Below, piece by piece: positions 18,747-29,760 of a stretch of DNA of 64,000 nucleotides; position 1 is the first letter of the stretch, and each line of letters starts with the position of its first letter. Under the pieces are notes generated by a model. It made no database searches and was not told where the DNA came from. It was given only the letters and a program-made list of their open reading frames with translations. The translations under genes and the position numbers were made by a program. Source of the DNA: Streptococcus sp. M334 (GTDB lineage: Bacteria > Bacillota > Bacilli > Lactobacillales > Streptococcaceae); assembly GCF_000187745.1 (NCBI RefSeq), contig NZ_GL732487.1, positions 173,278 through 237,277 of the forward strand, written 5' to 3'.

Positions 18747-19682
18747 TTATTTATCTTTTAATCCAAGACCCAAATCAATAAGTTTGAATTTCACTTCTTC
18801 CAAACTCTTGCGTCCAAGATTTCGTACTTTCATCATCTCTGCTTCAGATTTTTCTGTCAAGTCATGCACAGTATTGATACCGGCACGTTTCAAACAGTTG
18901 TATGAACGCACAGACAAGTCCAGTTCCTCAATCGTACGATCCAAGATACGGTCGTCAGATTCAGTATCAGCTTCTTTCATCACTTCAGTTGACTTAGCAA
19001 TCTCAGTAAGATTTGTAAACAAATCAAGATGTTCTGTCAAAATACGTGCTGAAAGCCCTAAAGCATCTTCTGGAATAATTGTTCCATTTGTCAAGATTTC
19101 AAGGGTTAATTTGTCAAAACCATCATTGCTACCTACACGAGCAGGCTCCACTTGATAGTTGACTTTTGTAACTGGTGTATAAATAGAATCTACAGCAAGT
19201 GTTCCAACTGGTGCATTATCCTTTTTATTTTCATCAGCAGGTACATATCCACGACCACTGTTAACAGTCATCGTCGCTTTTAGAGAAGAACCTTCACCGA
19301 TTGTAAAGAGATAATGATCTGGATTTACAATTTCAATATCGCTATCTGTCAAAATGTCACCAGCTGTTACTTCAGCAGGACCTTCAACATCTAGTTCGAT
19401 GATTTTTTCGTCTTCAACGTACGATTTCACTGCAATTCCTTTAATGTTCAGAATGATTTGCATCACGTCTTCACGAACACCTGGAACTGTGTCAAACTCA
19501 TGTAACACACCATCAATATTGATAGATGTCACAGCTGCTCCTGGTAGAGAAGCTAGAAGTACACGACGAAGAGAGTTACCAAGAGTTGTACCGTAGCCAC
19601 GTTCAAGTGGTTCGATTACAAACTTGCCATAATCTTTATTTTCATCAATTTTTGTTATATTTGGTTTTTCAAACTCGATCAT
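18747..19682 (-). CDS. rpoA: RNA polymerase alpha subunit
   Basis: A 311-aa protein. The N-terminal domain (about residues 1-230; includes [20 protein letters not shown]) dimerises and nucleates the polymerase. An acidic linker (about 233-245) leads to the C-terminal domain ([19 protein letters not shown]) that binds UP elements and activators such as response regulators. It lies between rpsK and rplQ as in all Firmicutes. Confidence 0.98.
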   Translation of the reverse strand: MIEFEKPNITKIDENKDYGKFVIEPLERGYGTTLGNSLRRVLLASLPGAAVTSINIDGVLHEFDTVPGVREDVMQIILNIKGIAVKSYVEDEKIIELDVEGPAEVTAGDILTDSDIEIVNPDHYLFTIGEGSSLKATMTVNSGRGYVPADENKKDNAPVGTLAVDSIYTPVTKVNYQVEPARVGSNDGFDKLTLEILTNGTIIPEDALGLSARILTEHLDLFTNLTEIAKSTEVMKEADTESDDRILDRTIEELDLSVRSYNCLKRAGINTVHDLTEKSEAEMMKVRNLGRKSLEEVKFKLIDLGLGLKDK

Positions 19683-19724
19683 TTAGTTACTCCCTCTTAA
19701 ACGAAAAGCAGTGTAATGCGATGA

Positions 19725-20108
19725 TTATACACGGCGACGTTTTGGAGGACGAGCACCATTGTGTGGCACTGGAGTCACATCACGAATTGCTGTTACTTCA
19801 AGACCAGCGGCAGCAAGCGCACGAATAGCTGACTCACGACCAGAACCTGGACCTTTTACAGTAACTTCAACTGATTTAAGACCGTGTTCTTGTGCAGATT
19901 TAGCAGCAGCTTCAGAAGCCATTTGAGCAGCGAATGGTGTAGATTTACGAGAACCTTTGAAACCAAGAGCACCAGCTGATGACCAAGCAATTGCATTACC
20001 ATGCACATCAGTAATCATAACAATAGTGTTATTAAATGTAGCGTGAATATGAGCAATACCAGATTCGATATTCTTTTTCACACGACGTTTACGTGTTGGT
20101 TTAGCCAA
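19725..20108 (-). CDS. rpsK: 30S ribosomal protein S11
   Basis: A 127-aa protein with the conserved tail [18 protein letters not shown]11 forms part of the platform that contacts mRNA near the Shine-Dalgarno helix. It is 17 bp after rpsM. Confidence 0.98.
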
Positions 20109-20125
20109 GACTTTTACCTCCTATA

Positions 20126-20491
20126 TTATTTTTTCTTACCAGCGATCGCAACAGCTTTACCTTTACGAGTGCGAGCGTTGTTTTTAGTGTTTTGTCCACG
20201 GACAGGAAGTCCACGACGGTGACGGATACCACGGTATGAACCGATTTCCATCAAACGTTTGATGTTCAAGTTTACTTCACGACGAAGGTCACCTTCAACT
20301 TTGATTGCATCCACTTCACGACGGATAGCATCTTCTTGATCTGATGTAAGATCACGTACACGAACATCTTCTGAGATTCCAGCAGCAGCCAAAATTTTCT
20401 TAGATGTTGCAAGTCCGATACCATAAACATAAGTCAATGAGATTACTACGCGTTTGTCATTTGGAATGTCAACTCCAGCAATACGAGCCAT
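20126..20491 (-). CDS. rpsM: 30S ribosomal protein S13
   Basis: A 121-aa protein starting [20 protein letters not shown] and ending in the basic tail [13 protein letters not shown]13 sits in the 30S head and contacts P-site tRNA and L5. It follows rpmJ in the alpha operon. Confidence 0.98.
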
Positions 20492-20508
20492 GTTTTCTCC
20501 TTTCTATC

Positions 20509-20625
20509 TTATCCTTGACGTTGTTTGTGTTTTGGATTTGCTGGGCAAATTACCATAACACGACCATTACGACGAATAACTTTACAGTATTCGCAAATTG
20601 GTTTGACCGATGGTCTTACTTTCAT
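20509..20625 (-). CDS. rpmJ: 50S ribosomal protein L36
   Basis: A 38-aa protein, [20 protein letters not shown] at the start and KHKQRQG at the end, with the zinc-binding Cys residues and His of the zinc-form L36. It is too short for most ORF filters, and lies between infA and rpsM with GGAGG upstream. Confidence 0.96.
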
Positions 20626-20649
20626 TTCTTATCCCTCCAAGTTTTTCGA

Positions 20650-20868
20650 TTATTTAAAGCGGTAAGTGATACGTCCACGTGTCAAGTCATATGGACTCAT
20701 TTCGACAGTAACACGATCTCCCGCTAAAATACGAATATAGTTTTTACGAATTTTACCAGAAACTGTTGCTAAAATCTGATGTCCATTTTCAAGTTCAACC
20801 GTAAACATTGCATTCGGCATTGTATCAACTACTTTGCCTTCAACTTCAATCACATCGTCTTTTGCCAC
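20650..20868 (-). CDS. infA: Translation initiation factor IF-1
   Basis: A 72-aa OB-fold protein ([20 protein letters not shown]) that binds the ribosomal A site during initiation. The start is a GTG at 20868, with GGAGGTG 8 bp upstream; the longer ORF starting at 20922 has no homology before this point. Confidence 0.96.
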   Translation of the reverse strand: MAKDDVIEVEGKVVDTMPNAMFTVELENGHQILATVSGKIRKNYIRILAGDRVTVEMSPYDLTRGRITYRFK

Positions 20869-20984
20869 GCAAAAGCACCTCCATAAATTTCGATTCGATG
20901 CCTCTAGACACAGAGACAACAATTATAAGTCAGACTATCTCAGTATAACATTTGTAGCGAATTTTTGCAAGTATGAAAAACGCT

Positions 20985-21623
20985 TTATTTCAAATTTGTC
21001 AATACTTTTTCGATATCTGAGAAGACATCATTGATATCTTGATTACCTTCGATGTCATGAACCAAACCTTTGGCACGGTAGTGAGCAATGATTGGTTCTC
21101 CTTGAGCAATATTCACATCCAAACGACGCTTCACTGTCTCAGGTTTATCATCTTCACGTTGGTAGTAATCTTCTTCTTTATAGTTAACTGGTGGGTTAAA
21201 GACCTTGTGGAAAGTTTCTCCAGTTACGCGGTGGATGATACGGCCACTCAAACGTTCCAAGAGGCTGTCTGGATTTACTTCAATGTTGATAACACCTTCT
21301 AGTTCAATGCCAAGTTCAGCCAATGTTTTGTCCAAGGCATGAGCTTGTTCGATTGTACGTGGGTAACCATCCAACAAGAATCCTGTTTCTTTAATATCAT
21401 CTTGTGAAAGACGTTCTTTTACGATTCCATTTGTAACTTCGTCAGGAACCAATTCACCCTTGTCAATGTATGACTTAGCAAGAATACCCATTTCAGTTTG
21501 ATTTGCCATAGCAGCTCGGAACATATCACCTGTTGAGATATGTGCAACATGGAATTGTTCTACGATTTTTGCTGCTTGAGTTCCCTTACCTGCACCAGGT
21601 AAGCCCATAATCAAAAGATTCAT
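20985..21623 (-). CDS. adk: Adenylate kinase
   Basis: A 212-aa nucleotide kinase interconverting AMP + ATP and two ADP. The P-loop is [10 protein letters not shown] (residues 7-16), the AMP-binding segment [10 protein letters not shown] is near residue 85, and the LID domain starts at [10 protein letters not shown]. The zinc-type Cys cluster is absent from the LID. It lies in the spc operon after secY, the usual Firmicute position. Confidence 0.98.
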   Translation of the reverse strand: MNLLIMGLPGAGKGTQAAKIVEQFHVAHISTGDMFRAAMANQTEMGILAKSYIDKGELVPDEVTNGIVKERLSQDDIKETGFLLDGYPRTIEQAHALDKTLAELGIELEGVINIEVNPDSLLERLSGRIIHRVTGETFHKVFNPPVNYKEEDYYQREDDKPETVKRRLDVNIAQGEPIIAHYRAKGLVHDIEGNQDINDVFSDIEKVLTNLK

Positions 21624-21773
21624 GATTTGATCTCCTTATTTTATTTTTAAATAGAAGCAAAAAGTCTTTTCACCCCTATTTAAAAACAAAATAGAAGAGG
21701 GGAGACCAAACTCTCACAAATATCAGAGTTTAAACCTCCACTCCCTCAGCATTTACTGATTATGTAAATACTT

Positions 21774-23085
21774 TTATTCTGTTCTGTCCATGAAACCAAC
21801 ATACTTACGTTTCAATAGGTAACCTTCCAATTGCTTAATTCCTTCGATACCTGTAGAGATAATAATCAAAAGACTGGTTCCTCCAAAAGCAACTGCTTCT
21901 GAAAGTCCGAAAACATCTTTTGCTACAATCGGTAAAATAGAAATTACACCAAGGAAGAGAGAACCAACCGTTGCAAGACGACGAAGAAGTTTAGACATAT
22001 ATTCTTCTGTACCTTTACCAGGACGAACTCCGTGGATATAGGCACCGCTCTTTTGTAGGTTTTCTGCCGCTTTTTCAGGATTAATCTGTACAAACGTATA
22101 GAAGAATGTAAAGAGAATAATCAACAAAGCATACATGGCAATACCAGTTGGTGAAGTTGTTGCCAACATTTCTTGTGCCGTTCTTACCCAAGCCCAATCA
22201 TGACCTGTAGCGCTTAAAAACTGTAGAATAGCTGCTGGCGCCGCAGTAATCGAACTTGCAAAGATAACAGGGATAACTCCAGCAGGGTTTACCTTCAATG
22301 GAAGGTAAGAGCTAGATGGAGCACCTTGTGCAACCTTAGTATATTGGATTGGAATTTTGTATTCTGCTTGTTGAACATAAGTTGTAAAGTAAATGATCAA
22401 CAATACAGTAATAATCAAAATGATTACGAAAATGATAGATGAGTTAATACGGCTACTTGGGACGTTCACAAAGTAGTCCACATAGATGCCCTGAATCATC
22501 TCTGGAATTGAGGCAACAATCCCGGCGAAGATAATCATAGAAACACCATTTCCGTATCCCTTATCTGTAATTTGCTCTCCCAACCAAGTAACAATCATGC
22601 TACCAGCTGTTAAGATGATACCAATCATGATAAAGACTTGTGGTGTAAGAGCTGTTTTCAACAATTGAGCTCCAGCCAAAGTATTAAAACCAGCTGTAAT
22701 CCCGATAGATTGCACAAAGGCTAAAACAAGAGCAATATAACGAGTAGCTTGATTCAATTTTCTTCGACCTACTTCCCCTTGTTTACCCCACTCTACAAAC
22801 TTGGGTAAAATATCCATTTGCAAGAGTTGGACAACGATAGAGGCCGTAATGTAGGGGCTAACACCAAGAGCAAAAACTGAGAAGTTTTTCATGGCATTCC
22901 CTGACACCAAGCTCAACATGTTTAAGAAGGATAATCCACTTAAAGCATTCAAGCTATTAGCATTCACACCAGGAACTGTAATGCTAGTTCCGATACGAAA
23001 GACCAAAACGACAAAAAATTGTAAATAAAATTTTTGATCGAACCTGCTTGACTTTAAGAGCTTCTCTTAATAATTTAAAAAACAT
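21774..23085 (-). CDS. secY: Protein translocase subunit SecY, with apparent 1-nt frameshift
   Basis: The central channel subunit of the Sec translocon, ten membrane helices, essential. The natural start is the ATG at 23085 (MFFKLLREALKVKQVRSKIL) with GAGGTG upstream. After about 24 codons the frame breaks in a run of six A residues (plus strand 23013-23018). Removing one base joins it to the remaining frame VVLVFRIGTSITVPG and onwards, giving 436 aa, the normal length. As written, the first frame stops ten codons later and the rest lacks a proper start. See findings: sequencing or assembly error is most likely. Confidence 0.9.
23013..23018 (-). other. Homopolymer at the secY frameshift
   Basis: Six A on the plus strand (six T on the coding strand), where five are needed to keep the 436-aa SecY frame: ACA ATT TTT GTC GTT. 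Confidence 0.85.
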
Positions 23086-23097
23086 AGGTCACCTCTC

Positions 23098-23538
23098 TTA
23101 GATGACTTCTACTGAACCACCTTTAGCAGTGATAGCTTCTTCAGCTGATTTAGAGAATTTAGCTGCTTTCACAGTCAATTTCTTAGTCAACTCACCGTTA
23201 CCAAGAATTTTAATACCTGATTTTTCAGCTTTAACAATTCCTGCTTCGATAAGAACAACTGGAGTTACTTCAGCACCATCTTCAAAGACGTTCAATTGGT
23301 CAAGGTTCACAATTGCGTATTCTTTAGCGTTGATGTTAGTGAATCCACGTTTTGGAAGACGACGGAACAATGGAGTTTGTCCACCTTCAAAACCAAGGCG
23401 AACTCCGCCACCGCTACGAGCTTTTTGACCTTTTTGACCACGACCAGATGTTTTACCGTTACCTGATGAAGTACCACGACCAACGCGGTTACGTAGTTTA
23501 CGAGAACCTTCTGCAGGTTTCAATTCATGAAGTTTCAT
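23098..23538 (-). CDS. rplO: 50S ribosomal protein L15
   Basis: A 146-aa protein starting [20 protein letters not shown] with the glycine/arginine-rich N-terminal extension that threads into 23S rRNA. It is 12 bp upstream of secY. A 144-bp gap separates it from rpmD, containing a hairpin TTTTAGGGGATG...CATCCCCTAAAA near 23643-23678. Confidence 0.98.
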   Translation of the reverse strand: MKLHELKPAEGSRKLRNRVGRGTSSGNGKTSGRGQKGQKARSGGGVRLGFEGGQTPLFRRLPKRGFTNINAKEYAIVNLDQLNVFEDGAEVTPVVLIEAGIVKAEKSGIKILGNGELTKKLTVKAAKFSKSAEEAITAKGGSVEVI

Positions 23539-23682
23539 TTTTATTTTCTCCTCTTTTGTAAAATGCTAGCGCCGATAAGGGAGAAAAGGTTGTCTCCCCC
23601 ATCAACTCGCCTATACAACGTCATCATAGATGACTATATCTAGTTTTAGGGGATGGTATACTCCACATCCCCTAAAAATTCA

Positions 23683-23865
23683 TTAGTTTACTTCTTCAAC
23701 TGTTACCAAGTGAGATACTGCAGTGATCATACCACGGATAGCAGCGTTATCTTCTTTAATAACAGAGCTGTTCAATTTGCCAAGTCCAAGTGCTACAACA
23801 GTTTTACGTTGTGATGGAATGCGTCCGATTGGAGACTTAGTCAAAGTAATTTTAATTTGAGCCAT
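23683..23865 (-). CDS. rpmD: 50S ribosomal protein L30
   Basis: A 60-aa protein ([20 protein letters not shown]), standard for bacterial L30. It is 13 bp after rpsE. Confidence 0.97.
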   Translation of the reverse strand: MAQIKITLTKSPIGRIPSQRKTVVALGLGKLNSSVIKEDNAAIRGMITAVSHLVTVEEVN

Positions 23866-23878
23866 TTTATCCCCTTTC

Positions 23879-24373
23879 TTATGCTAAATCAGAAACTGAA
23901 ATACCACGAAGTGCAGCAACTTCTTCAGCGCGTTTCAATTGTTTCAAACCTTCAACAGTTGCACGAACAATGTTGATTGGAGTGTTAGAACCAAGTGATT
24001 TAGATGTAATATCTGCCACACCTGCCAATTCCACAACGGCACGAACTGCACCACCAGCGGCAACTCCAGAACCTTCTACAGCAGGTTTCAACAATACTTT
24101 AGCTCCACCGAATTCTGAAAGTACTTCGTGTGGGATTGTTGTTCCAACCATAGGAACTTCGATCAAGTTTTTCTTAGCATCGTCTACTGCTTTACGGATT
24201 GCTTCTGGAACTTCTTGAGCTTTACCAGTACCAAATCCTACGCGACCGTTGTGGTCACCAACAACAACAAGAGCTGCGAAACGAAGACGACGTCCACCTT
24301 TAACAACTTTTGTAACACGGTTGACAGCAACTACGCGTTCTTCTAATTCAACTGCATTGTCTTTAAATGCCAT
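23879..24373 (-). CDS. rpsE: 30S ribosomal protein S5
   Basis: A 164-aa protein with the S5 N-terminal double-stranded RNA-binding domain ([20 protein letters not shown]) and a C-terminal fold containing [12 protein letters not shown]. It contributes to decoding fidelity and mRNA unwinding. It lies between rplR and rpmD. Confidence 0.98.
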   Translation of the reverse strand: MAFKDNAVELEERVVAVNRVTKVVKGGRRLRFAALVVVGDHNGRVGFGTGKAQEVPEAIRKAVDDAKKNLIEVPMVGTTIPHEVLSEFGGAKVLLKPAVEGSGVAAGGAVRAVVELAGVADITSKSLGSNTPINIVRATVEGLKQLKRAEEVAALRGISVSDLA

Positions 24374-24390
24374 TTTCTAGTGTCCTCCTA

Positions 24391-24747
24391 TTAGAATTTC
24401 AATCCGTTTTCACGAGCTGCATCAGCCAAAGCTTTCACACGTCCGTGATATAGATATCCACCGCGGTCGAACACCACTTCTGAAATACCTTTAGCGTTTG
24501 CACGTTCTGCAACGAGTTTACCGACAGCAACGGCTTGTTCAGTTTTAGTTCCTTTTGAAACTTCTTTGTCAAGAGTTGAAGCACTTGCGAGCGTTACACC
24601 CGCTACGTCATCAATCACTTGAGCGTAGATGCCTGTATTAGAACGGAATACGTTCAAACGTGGGCGATCAGCAGTTCCAGAGAGTTTTCCGCGAACGCGA
24701 CGGTGGCGTTTTTGGCGGAGTTTGTTTTTATCTGGTTTTGAAATCAC
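24391..24747 (-). CDS. rplR: 50S ribosomal protein L18
   Basis: A 118-aa protein that binds 5S rRNA. The start is a GTG at 24747 (reading [20 protein letters not shown] after the initiator), with GAGGTGA about 6 bp upstream; the in-frame ATG 13 codons upstream lacks homology. It ends AARENGLKF as expected. Confidence 0.96.
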
Positions 24748-24830
24748 AGTTTTCACCTCTTTAGTTTTAAATCGTGTGCTATGCACAAAGTTGGAAAATA
24801 GGTTGGTGGTTGAGACTCAACCACTCAACA

Positions 24831-25367
24831 TTATTTACCTGTTTTACCTTCTTTACGGCGAACGAATTCACCAACGTAACGGATACCTTTACCTTTATAT
24901 GGTTCTGGTGAACGAAGGCTACGTACGTAAGCAGCTGTTTGACCAACTACTTCTTTTGAAATTCCGCTAACAACGATTGTTGTTGGGTTTGGAAGTTCAA
25001 AAGTAATTCCTTCTGGAGCTTCAACTTCGTCTGGATGAGATTTACCAACAGCCAAAACAAGTTTAGATCCTTGAAGTTGTGCACGGTAACCAACCCCGCG
25101 CATTTCAAGTTCTTTCTTGAATCCTTCTGATACACCAACAACCATGTTGTTCAAAAGGGCACGAGTAGTTCCGTGGATAGTTTTCATTTCTTTTGAATCG
25201 TTTGGACGGTGAAGAGTTACTTCAGTACCTTCCACACGGATTTCAATATCTTTTGAGAACTCACGAGTAAGTTCTCCTTTAGGTCCTTTTACAGTTACAA
25301 CGTTGTCATTGTTAGTGAGTTCAACACCAGCAGGCAACACGATAACTTTATTACCAATACGTGACAT
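24831..25367 (-). CDS. rplF: 50S ribosomal protein L6
   Basis: A 178-aa protein of two repeated domains, with the C-terminal [20 protein letters not shown] signature. It lies close to the sarcin-ricin loop. A 224-bp gap to rpsH upstream is unusually large for this operon and contains a repeat element. Confidence 0.98.
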   Translation of the reverse strand: MSRIGNKVIVLPAGVELTNNDNVVTVKGPKGELTREFSKDIEIRVEGTEVTLHRPNDSKEMKTIHGTTRALLNNMVVGVSEGFKKELEMRGVGYRAQLQGSKLVLAVGKSHPDEVEAPEGITFELPNPTTIVVSGISKEVVGQTAAYVRSLRSPEPYKGKGIRYVGEFVRRKEGKTGK

Positions 25368-25503
25368 GTTTATTTTCTCCTGTTAAATTGTCAGGCCAGA
25401 ACGGCCAGTTTTCACGGGGTAAGATACTTATTTAGTTCAAGAGCTGAACTGAACACGCTCTAACGAGCTTTGTATCTTGATTTGAGTTCGAGCTAAGAAT
25501 TTG

Positions 25504-25562
25504 GTGAAAAAGATAAGTTTGTCTTGGAGCATCGCTCCTACTACAAACTTCCTATTTTCACT
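25504..25562. repeat. Ribosomal-operon repeat R1 (unidentified small dispersed element)
   Basis: GTGAAAAAGATAAGTTTG, a small hairpin (GGAGCATCGCTCC) and CAAACTTCCTATTTTCACT form an imperfect inverted repeat. The same end motifs recur at 26046-26147, 26166-26262 and 32640-32742. It resembles a MITE-like element such as RUP, but I cannot confirm the family. Confidence 0.65.
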
Positions 25563-25591
25563 ACATTCTTTTAACGCTCTCACATCATCAA

Positions 25592-25990
25592 TTACCAAAC
25601 GTAAGCGATAACCTCACCACCAACATTCTTTTGGCGTGCTTCTTTATCAGTAAGCAAACCTTCAGAAGTTGAAAGGATAGCAATTCCAAGTCCGTTAAGA
25701 ACTTTTGGAAGGTCTTCACGTTTTTTGTAGACACGAAGTCCTGGTTTAGAAACACGTTTCAAGTTAGTGATAACTTTTTCACCGTTTGGTCCGTATTTAA
25801 GGAATACACGGATGATGCCTTGTTTGTCATCTTCGATGATTTCAACGTTTTTTACAAAACCTTCGCGTTTAAGGATTTCAGCAATCCCTTTTTTGATGTT
25901 TGATGCAGGTACTTCAAGTACTTCGTGTTTTGCTTGGTTAGCGTTACGAATACGAGTTAGGAAGTCTGCGATTGGGTCAGTCATAACCAT
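25592..25990 (-). CDS. rpsH: 30S ribosomal protein S8
   Basis: A 132-aa protein ([20 protein letters not shown]) ending [13 protein letters not shown]8 organises the central domain of 16S rRNA and in many bacteria is the translational regulator of the spc operon. It is flanked on both sides by repeat-containing gaps. Confidence 0.98.
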   Translation of the reverse strand: MVMTDPIADFLTRIRNANQAKHEVLEVPASNIKKGIAEILKREGFVKNVEIIEDDKQGIIRVFLKYGPNGEKVITNLKRVSKPGLRVYKKREDLPKVLNGLGIAILSTSEGLLTDKEARQKNVGGEVIAYVW

Positions 25991-26045
25991 TTTGTTTTTC
26001 TCCTCTTACTAGTAGTTTGCAAGTTGCACTTGCTAGTTAATACAT

Positions 26046-26147
26046 GATACAAAGAGCGTAACAGCACGAGCAAAAATAGGCAATTTGATGCAGGAGCGAT
26101 GCTCCAAAGAAAATTGGTCTTTTTTGCCAAAGCTGTAGCTCGTGTTC
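26046..26147. repeat. Ribosomal-operon repeat R2a
   Basis: Contains GCAAAAATAGGCAATTTG, the GGAGCGATGCTCC hairpin and a CTTTTTTGCC end. It is a diverged copy of R1 in opposite orientation, beginning GATACAAAG as R3 does, and lies in the rpsN-rpsH gap. Confidence 0.55.
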
Positions 26148-26165
26148 AAATTGGCAAGCCCAACT

Positions 26166-26262
26166 GAACCCGGGCTAAACTCTGTGTGAAAAAGATAAAC
26201 TTTTCTAGAAACTTCAGTTTCTTCGTCAAGTTTCCTATTTTCACTTGGAGTTTTGACGCCCT
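26166..26262. repeat. Ribosomal-operon repeat R2b
   Basis: Runs from GAACCCGGGCTAAACTC through GTGTGAAAAAGATAAACTT, a small hairpin, and AGTTTCCTATTTTCACTT to GACGCCCTTGATA. It matches the reverse complement of R3 closely except in the central hairpin. R2a and R2b are adjacent in opposite orientation. Confidence 0.7.
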
Positions 26263-26274
26263 TGATAACTTAAA

Positions 26275-26460
26275 TTACCAAGATGCTTTTGTTACACCAG
26301 GGATTTGTCCTTTGTAAGCTAATTCACGGAAGCAAACACGGCAAAGTTTAAATTTGCGGTAAACTGAATGTGGACGACCACATTTTTCACAACGAGTATA
26401 AGCTTGAGTAGAGAACTTCGCTGGACGTTTGTTCTTAGCAATCATTGATTTTTTAGCCAT
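26275..26460 (-). CDS. rpsN: 30S ribosomal protein S14, zinc-binding type
   Basis: A 61-aa type Z S14 with the zinc ribbon CEKCGRPH...CRVC. Many Firmicutes also carry a zinc-independent paralogue elsewhere that replaces it under zinc shortage; none is in this window. It is 17 bp after rplE. Confidence 0.97.
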
Positions 26461-26477
26461 TAGATTTACCTCCTATA

Positions 26478-27020
26478 TTATTTTGCAAAAGGCATTCCAA
26501 GGCCTGTAAGCAATGCACGTGACTCTTCGTCAGTGTTAGCAGTTGTTACGATAACGATGTCAAGACCACGAGTTTTGTCAACGTCATCAAAGTTGATTTC
26601 TGGGAAGATCAATTGTTCTTTCACACCAAGTGTGTAGTTTCCGCGTCCGTCAAATGATTTTGTTGGAACACCGTGGAAGTCACGTACACGTGGAAGTGAA
26701 ACTGAAACCAATTTATCCAAGAATTCGTACATACGTTCACCACGAAGGGTAACTTTTGCACCGATCGCAACACCTTCACGAAGACGGAAGCCGGCGATTG
26801 ATTTTTTAGCTTTAGTGATAAGTGGTTTTTGACCTGAGATAAGTGCCAATTCTTCAGCAGCTTTTTCAAGGCTTTTAGCGTTTGATACAGCTTCACCAAC
26901 ACCCATGTTCAAAACGATCTTATCTACTTTAGGCACAGCCATCACTGATGAGTAGTTGAATTGTTCTGTCAAAGCAGGAACTACTTCATTAAGATATTTT
27001 TCTTTTAAACGATTTGCCAT
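26478..27020 (-). CDS. rplE: 50S ribosomal protein L5
   Basis: A 180-aa protein ([20 protein letters not shown]) ending [14 protein letters not shown]5 binds 5S rRNA and contacts the P-site tRNA. It is 23 bp after rplX. Confidence 0.98.
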   Translation of the reverse strand: MANRLKEKYLNEVVPALTEQFNYSSVMAVPKVDKIVLNMGVGEAVSNAKSLEKAAEELALISGQKPLITKAKKSIAGFRLREGVAIGAKVTLRGERMYEFLDKLVSVSLPRVRDFHGVPTKSFDGRGNYTLGVKEQLIFPEINFDDVDKTRGLDIVIVTTANTDEESRALLTGLGMPFAK

Positions 27021-27043
27021 TATACTTCTCCTTTCCTTCGTGA

Positions 27044-27349
27044 TTAATCAAGCACTTCGCCTGATTTTTTGTTGTAGCGAACTTTTTTACCGTCTACAAA
27101 TTTGTAACCAACACGACCAGCTACACCATTTTTGTCCAAAACTTGAACGTTTGATACGTGGATAGCTGCTTCTTTCTCGATGATACCACCTTGAGGAAGC
27201 TCGTTAGTTGGACGTTGGTGTTTCTTAACGATGTTAACACCTTCAACGATAACTTTGTTTACTTTTGGAAGGGCAGTAAGGACAACAGCTTCTGTTCCCT
27301 TATCTTTACCAGCGATTACGCGAACTTTGTCGCCTTTTTTTACAAACAT
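27044..27349 (-). CDS. rplX: 50S ribosomal protein L24
   Basis: A 101-aa KOW-domain protein ([20 protein letters not shown]), an early assembly initiator of the large subunit. It is 77 bp after rplN; that gap holds a CTAGCTTGAAGCTAG hairpin near 27389-27403. Confidence 0.98.
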
Positions 27350-27426
27350 TAGGTTTCTCCTTGATTTTTCTTACGCCCATAAGGGCACCCTAGCTTGAAG
27401 CTAGGGGACTAGTTTGTTTCTAAAAA

Positions 27427-27795
27427 TTAAAGTACTTCTGGAGCAAGTGACACGATCTTCATGAATCCACCTTCACGCAATTCACGTGCAACTGGGCCAA
27501 AGATACGTGTTCCGCGAGGAGTTTTGTCTTCACGGATGATAACTGCTGCGTTTTCGTCAAATTTGATGTATGAACCATCAGCACGACGAGCACCTGATTT
27601 AGTACGAACGATAACTGCTTTTACAACGTCACCTTTTTTAACCGCACCACCAGGAGTAGCTTGTTTTACAGATGCCACGATAACATCACCGATGTTTGCA
27701 AATTTACGTCCTGAACCACCAAGAACTTTGATAGTCAAGATTTCGCGAGCACCGCTGTTGTCTGCGACTTTCAAACGAGTTTCTGTTTGAATCAT
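27427..27795 (-). CDS. rplN: 50S ribosomal protein L14
   Basis: A 122-aa protein ([20 protein letters not shown]) with the L14 signature [20 protein letters not shown]. It binds silencing factor RsfS and contacts 16S rRNA at a bridge. It is 25 bp after rpsQ. Confidence 0.98.
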   Translation of the reverse strand: MIQTETRLKVADNSGAREILTIKVLGGSGRKFANIGDVIVASVKQATPGGAVKKGDVVKAVIVRTKSGARRADGSYIKFDENAAVIIREDKTPRGTRIFGPVARELREGGFMKIVSLAPEVL

Positions 27796-27820
27796 TTCAG
27801 TTTTCTCCTTTCAGGTTTGA

Positions 27821-28081
27821 TTAGATGATGACCGCTTCTTCAACAACTTCTACAAGACGGAAACGTTTTGTAGCTGAAAGCGGACGAGTTTCCATGATAC
27901 GTACGATATCGCCTTCTTTGGCAACATTGTTTTCATCATGAGCTTTGTATTTTTTAGAGTAGTTAATACGTTTACCATAGACTGGGTGGTTACGTTTTGT
28001 TTCAACTACAACTGTGATTGTCTTGTCCATTTTGTCAGATACAACACGTCCAACAAGAACTTTACGATTATTGCGTTCCAT
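27821..28081 (-). CDS. rpsQ: 30S ribosomal protein S17
   Basis: An 86-aa OB-fold protein ([20 protein letters not shown]) with the [20 protein letters not shown] signature. It is a primary 16S rRNA binder. Confidence 0.98.
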
Positions 28082-28105
28082 TGAAATTTCTCCTTCCCTA
28101 GTCTA

Positions 28106-28312
28106 TTATTTCGCTTCAGATTGAACTGTTTTGATACGAGCGATTTGTTTTTTAACTTCTTTCAAGCGAGCTGTTTGTTCCAATTGACCAGTAGCAGCTT
28201 GGAAACGAAGTTCAAACAATTCTTTTTTCAATTCGTTTTCGCGCTTCGCGAGTTCTTCTTGAGAAAGACCACGAAGTTCTTTAACAAATTCTTTTACTTC
28301 ATTAAGTTTCAT
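28106..28312 (-). CDS. rpmC: 50S ribosomal protein L29
   Basis: A 68-aa two-helix protein ([20 protein letters not shown]) near the exit tunnel, part of the docking site for trigger factor and SRP. It is 9 bp after rplP. Confidence 0.98.
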
Positions 28313-28321
28313 GCCTTCTCC

Positions 28322-28735
28322 TTATTCTGCTTCACGTTTTACGAATTTACATTTAACTGGCAATTTGTGGCTAGCAAGACGAAGCGCTTCGCGAGCGATT
28401 TCTTCAGATACACCAGCGATTTCGAACATCACTTTACCACGTTTAACTGGTGCTACCCAACCTTCAGGTGCCCCTTTACCAGATCCCATACGCACACCGA
28501 TAGCTTTAGCAGTGTATGATTTGTGTGGGAAGATTTTAATCCAAACTTTACCACCACGTTTCATGTAACGAGTCATGGCGATACGAGCAGCTTCGATTTG
28601 GCGGTTAGTGATCCAGTGGCTAGTTGTAGCTTGAAGACCGTATTCACCGAATGCTACTTCTTTTCCACCTTTTGCTTCACCGCGCATTTTTCCACGGAAT
28701 TCACGACGGTGTTTAACACGTTTAGGTACTAACAT
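28322..28735 (-). CDS. rplP: 50S ribosomal protein L16
   Basis: A 137-aa protein ([20 protein letters not shown]) that helps shape the A site and peptidyl transferase region; everninomicin/evernimicin-type resistance in streptococci maps to this protein (family knowledge). No unusual residue can be judged from sequence alone. Confidence 0.98.
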   Translation of the reverse strand: MLVPKRVKHRREFRGKMRGEAKGGKEVAFGEYGLQATTSHWITNRQIEAARIAMTRYMKRGGKVWIKIFPHKSYTAKAIGVRMGSGKGAPEGWVAPVKRGKVMFEIAGVSEEIAREALRLASHKLPVKCKFVKREAE

Positions 28736-28738
28736 TGG

Positions 28739-29392
28739 TTATTTACCTCCTTTAGTGTTTTTGCGAGCTGGAAGAACTTCACCACGGTAGATCCATACTT
28801 TAACACCAAGTTTACCGTATGTAGTATCTGCTTCTTCCCAAGCGTAATCGATATCTGCACGAAGTGTGTGAAGTGGAACAGTTCCTTCAGAGTATCCTTC
28901 AGCACGGGCGATATCTGCTCCGTTCAAACGACCTGATACTTGAGTTTTGATTCCTTTAGCTCCAGCACGCATTGCACGTTGGATTGCTTGTTTTTGTGCA
29001 CGACGGAAAGCAACACGTTGCTCCAATTGACGAGCAATTCCTTCACCTACAAGGTGAGCATCCAAATCAGGTTGTTTGATTTCGATGATGTTGATGTGTA
29101 CTTGTTTTCCAGTCAATTTGTTAAGTTTTGCACGGAGTGCATCAACATTAGCACCACCTTTACCGATAACCATACCTGGTTTAGCAGTGTGAAGTGAAAC
29201 GTTAACTTTGTTTACTGCGCGTTCGATTTCGATAGTTGAAACTGCTGCGTCAGCAAGTTCTTTTTGAACGAATTTACGGATTGCAAGATCTTCATGAAGG
29301 TAATCCGCGTATTCTTTTTCAGCATACCATTTGGCATCCCAATCACGGATGATGCCGACACGCATACCAATTGGATGTACTTTTTGACCCAC
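28739..29392 (-). CDS. rpsC: 30S ribosomal protein S3
   Basis: A 217-aa protein with an N-terminal KH domain ([20 protein letters not shown]; the GxxG is IGKGG) and a C-terminal domain ending RKNTKGGK. It lines the mRNA entry channel. Only 3 bp separate it from rplP. Confidence 0.98.
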
Positions 29393-29404
29393 GATTTTAC
29401 CTCC

Positions 29405-29749
29405 TTATTTTTCTGCAACAGCTACAGTGATGTGAGCTGTACGTTTGTTGATTGGTGAAGCTGAACCTTTCGCACGTGGACGGAAACGTTTCATAGTTGG
29501 TCCTTCGTTTGCGAATGCTTCAGATACTACCAAGTTAGCTTTATCCAAACCAAAGTTGTTTTCAGCGTTAGCTACAGCTGAGTTCAAAACTTTCAAGATG
29601 ATTTCAGCAGCTTTGTTTGGAGTGAATGTCAAGATTGCGATTGCATCGGCTACGCTTTTACCACGGATGTTATCAAGAACAAGACGTGATTTACGAGGTG
29701 AAACACGTACTGTACGAGCCATTGCTTTAGCTGAAGTAATTTCTGCCAT
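29405..29749 (-). CDS. rplV: 50S ribosomal protein L22
   Basis: A 114-aa protein with the extended beta-hairpin ([20 protein letters not shown]) that lines the exit tunnel near the macrolide site. It is 12 bp after rpsS. Confidence 0.98.
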   Translation of the reverse strand: MAEITSAKAMARTVRVSPRKSRLVLDNIRGKSVADAIAILTFTPNKAAEIILKVLNSAVANAENNFGLDKANLVVSEAFANEGPTMKRFRPRAKGSASPINKRTAHITVAVAEK

Positions 29750-29760
29750 TTATGTTCTCC

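Noticed and set aside
18784..19596. Long plus-strand ORFs opposite rpoA, rplN, rpsE and other ribosomal genes
   Set aside because: They are shadows of highly expressed genes with biased codons, without ribosome sites or homology.
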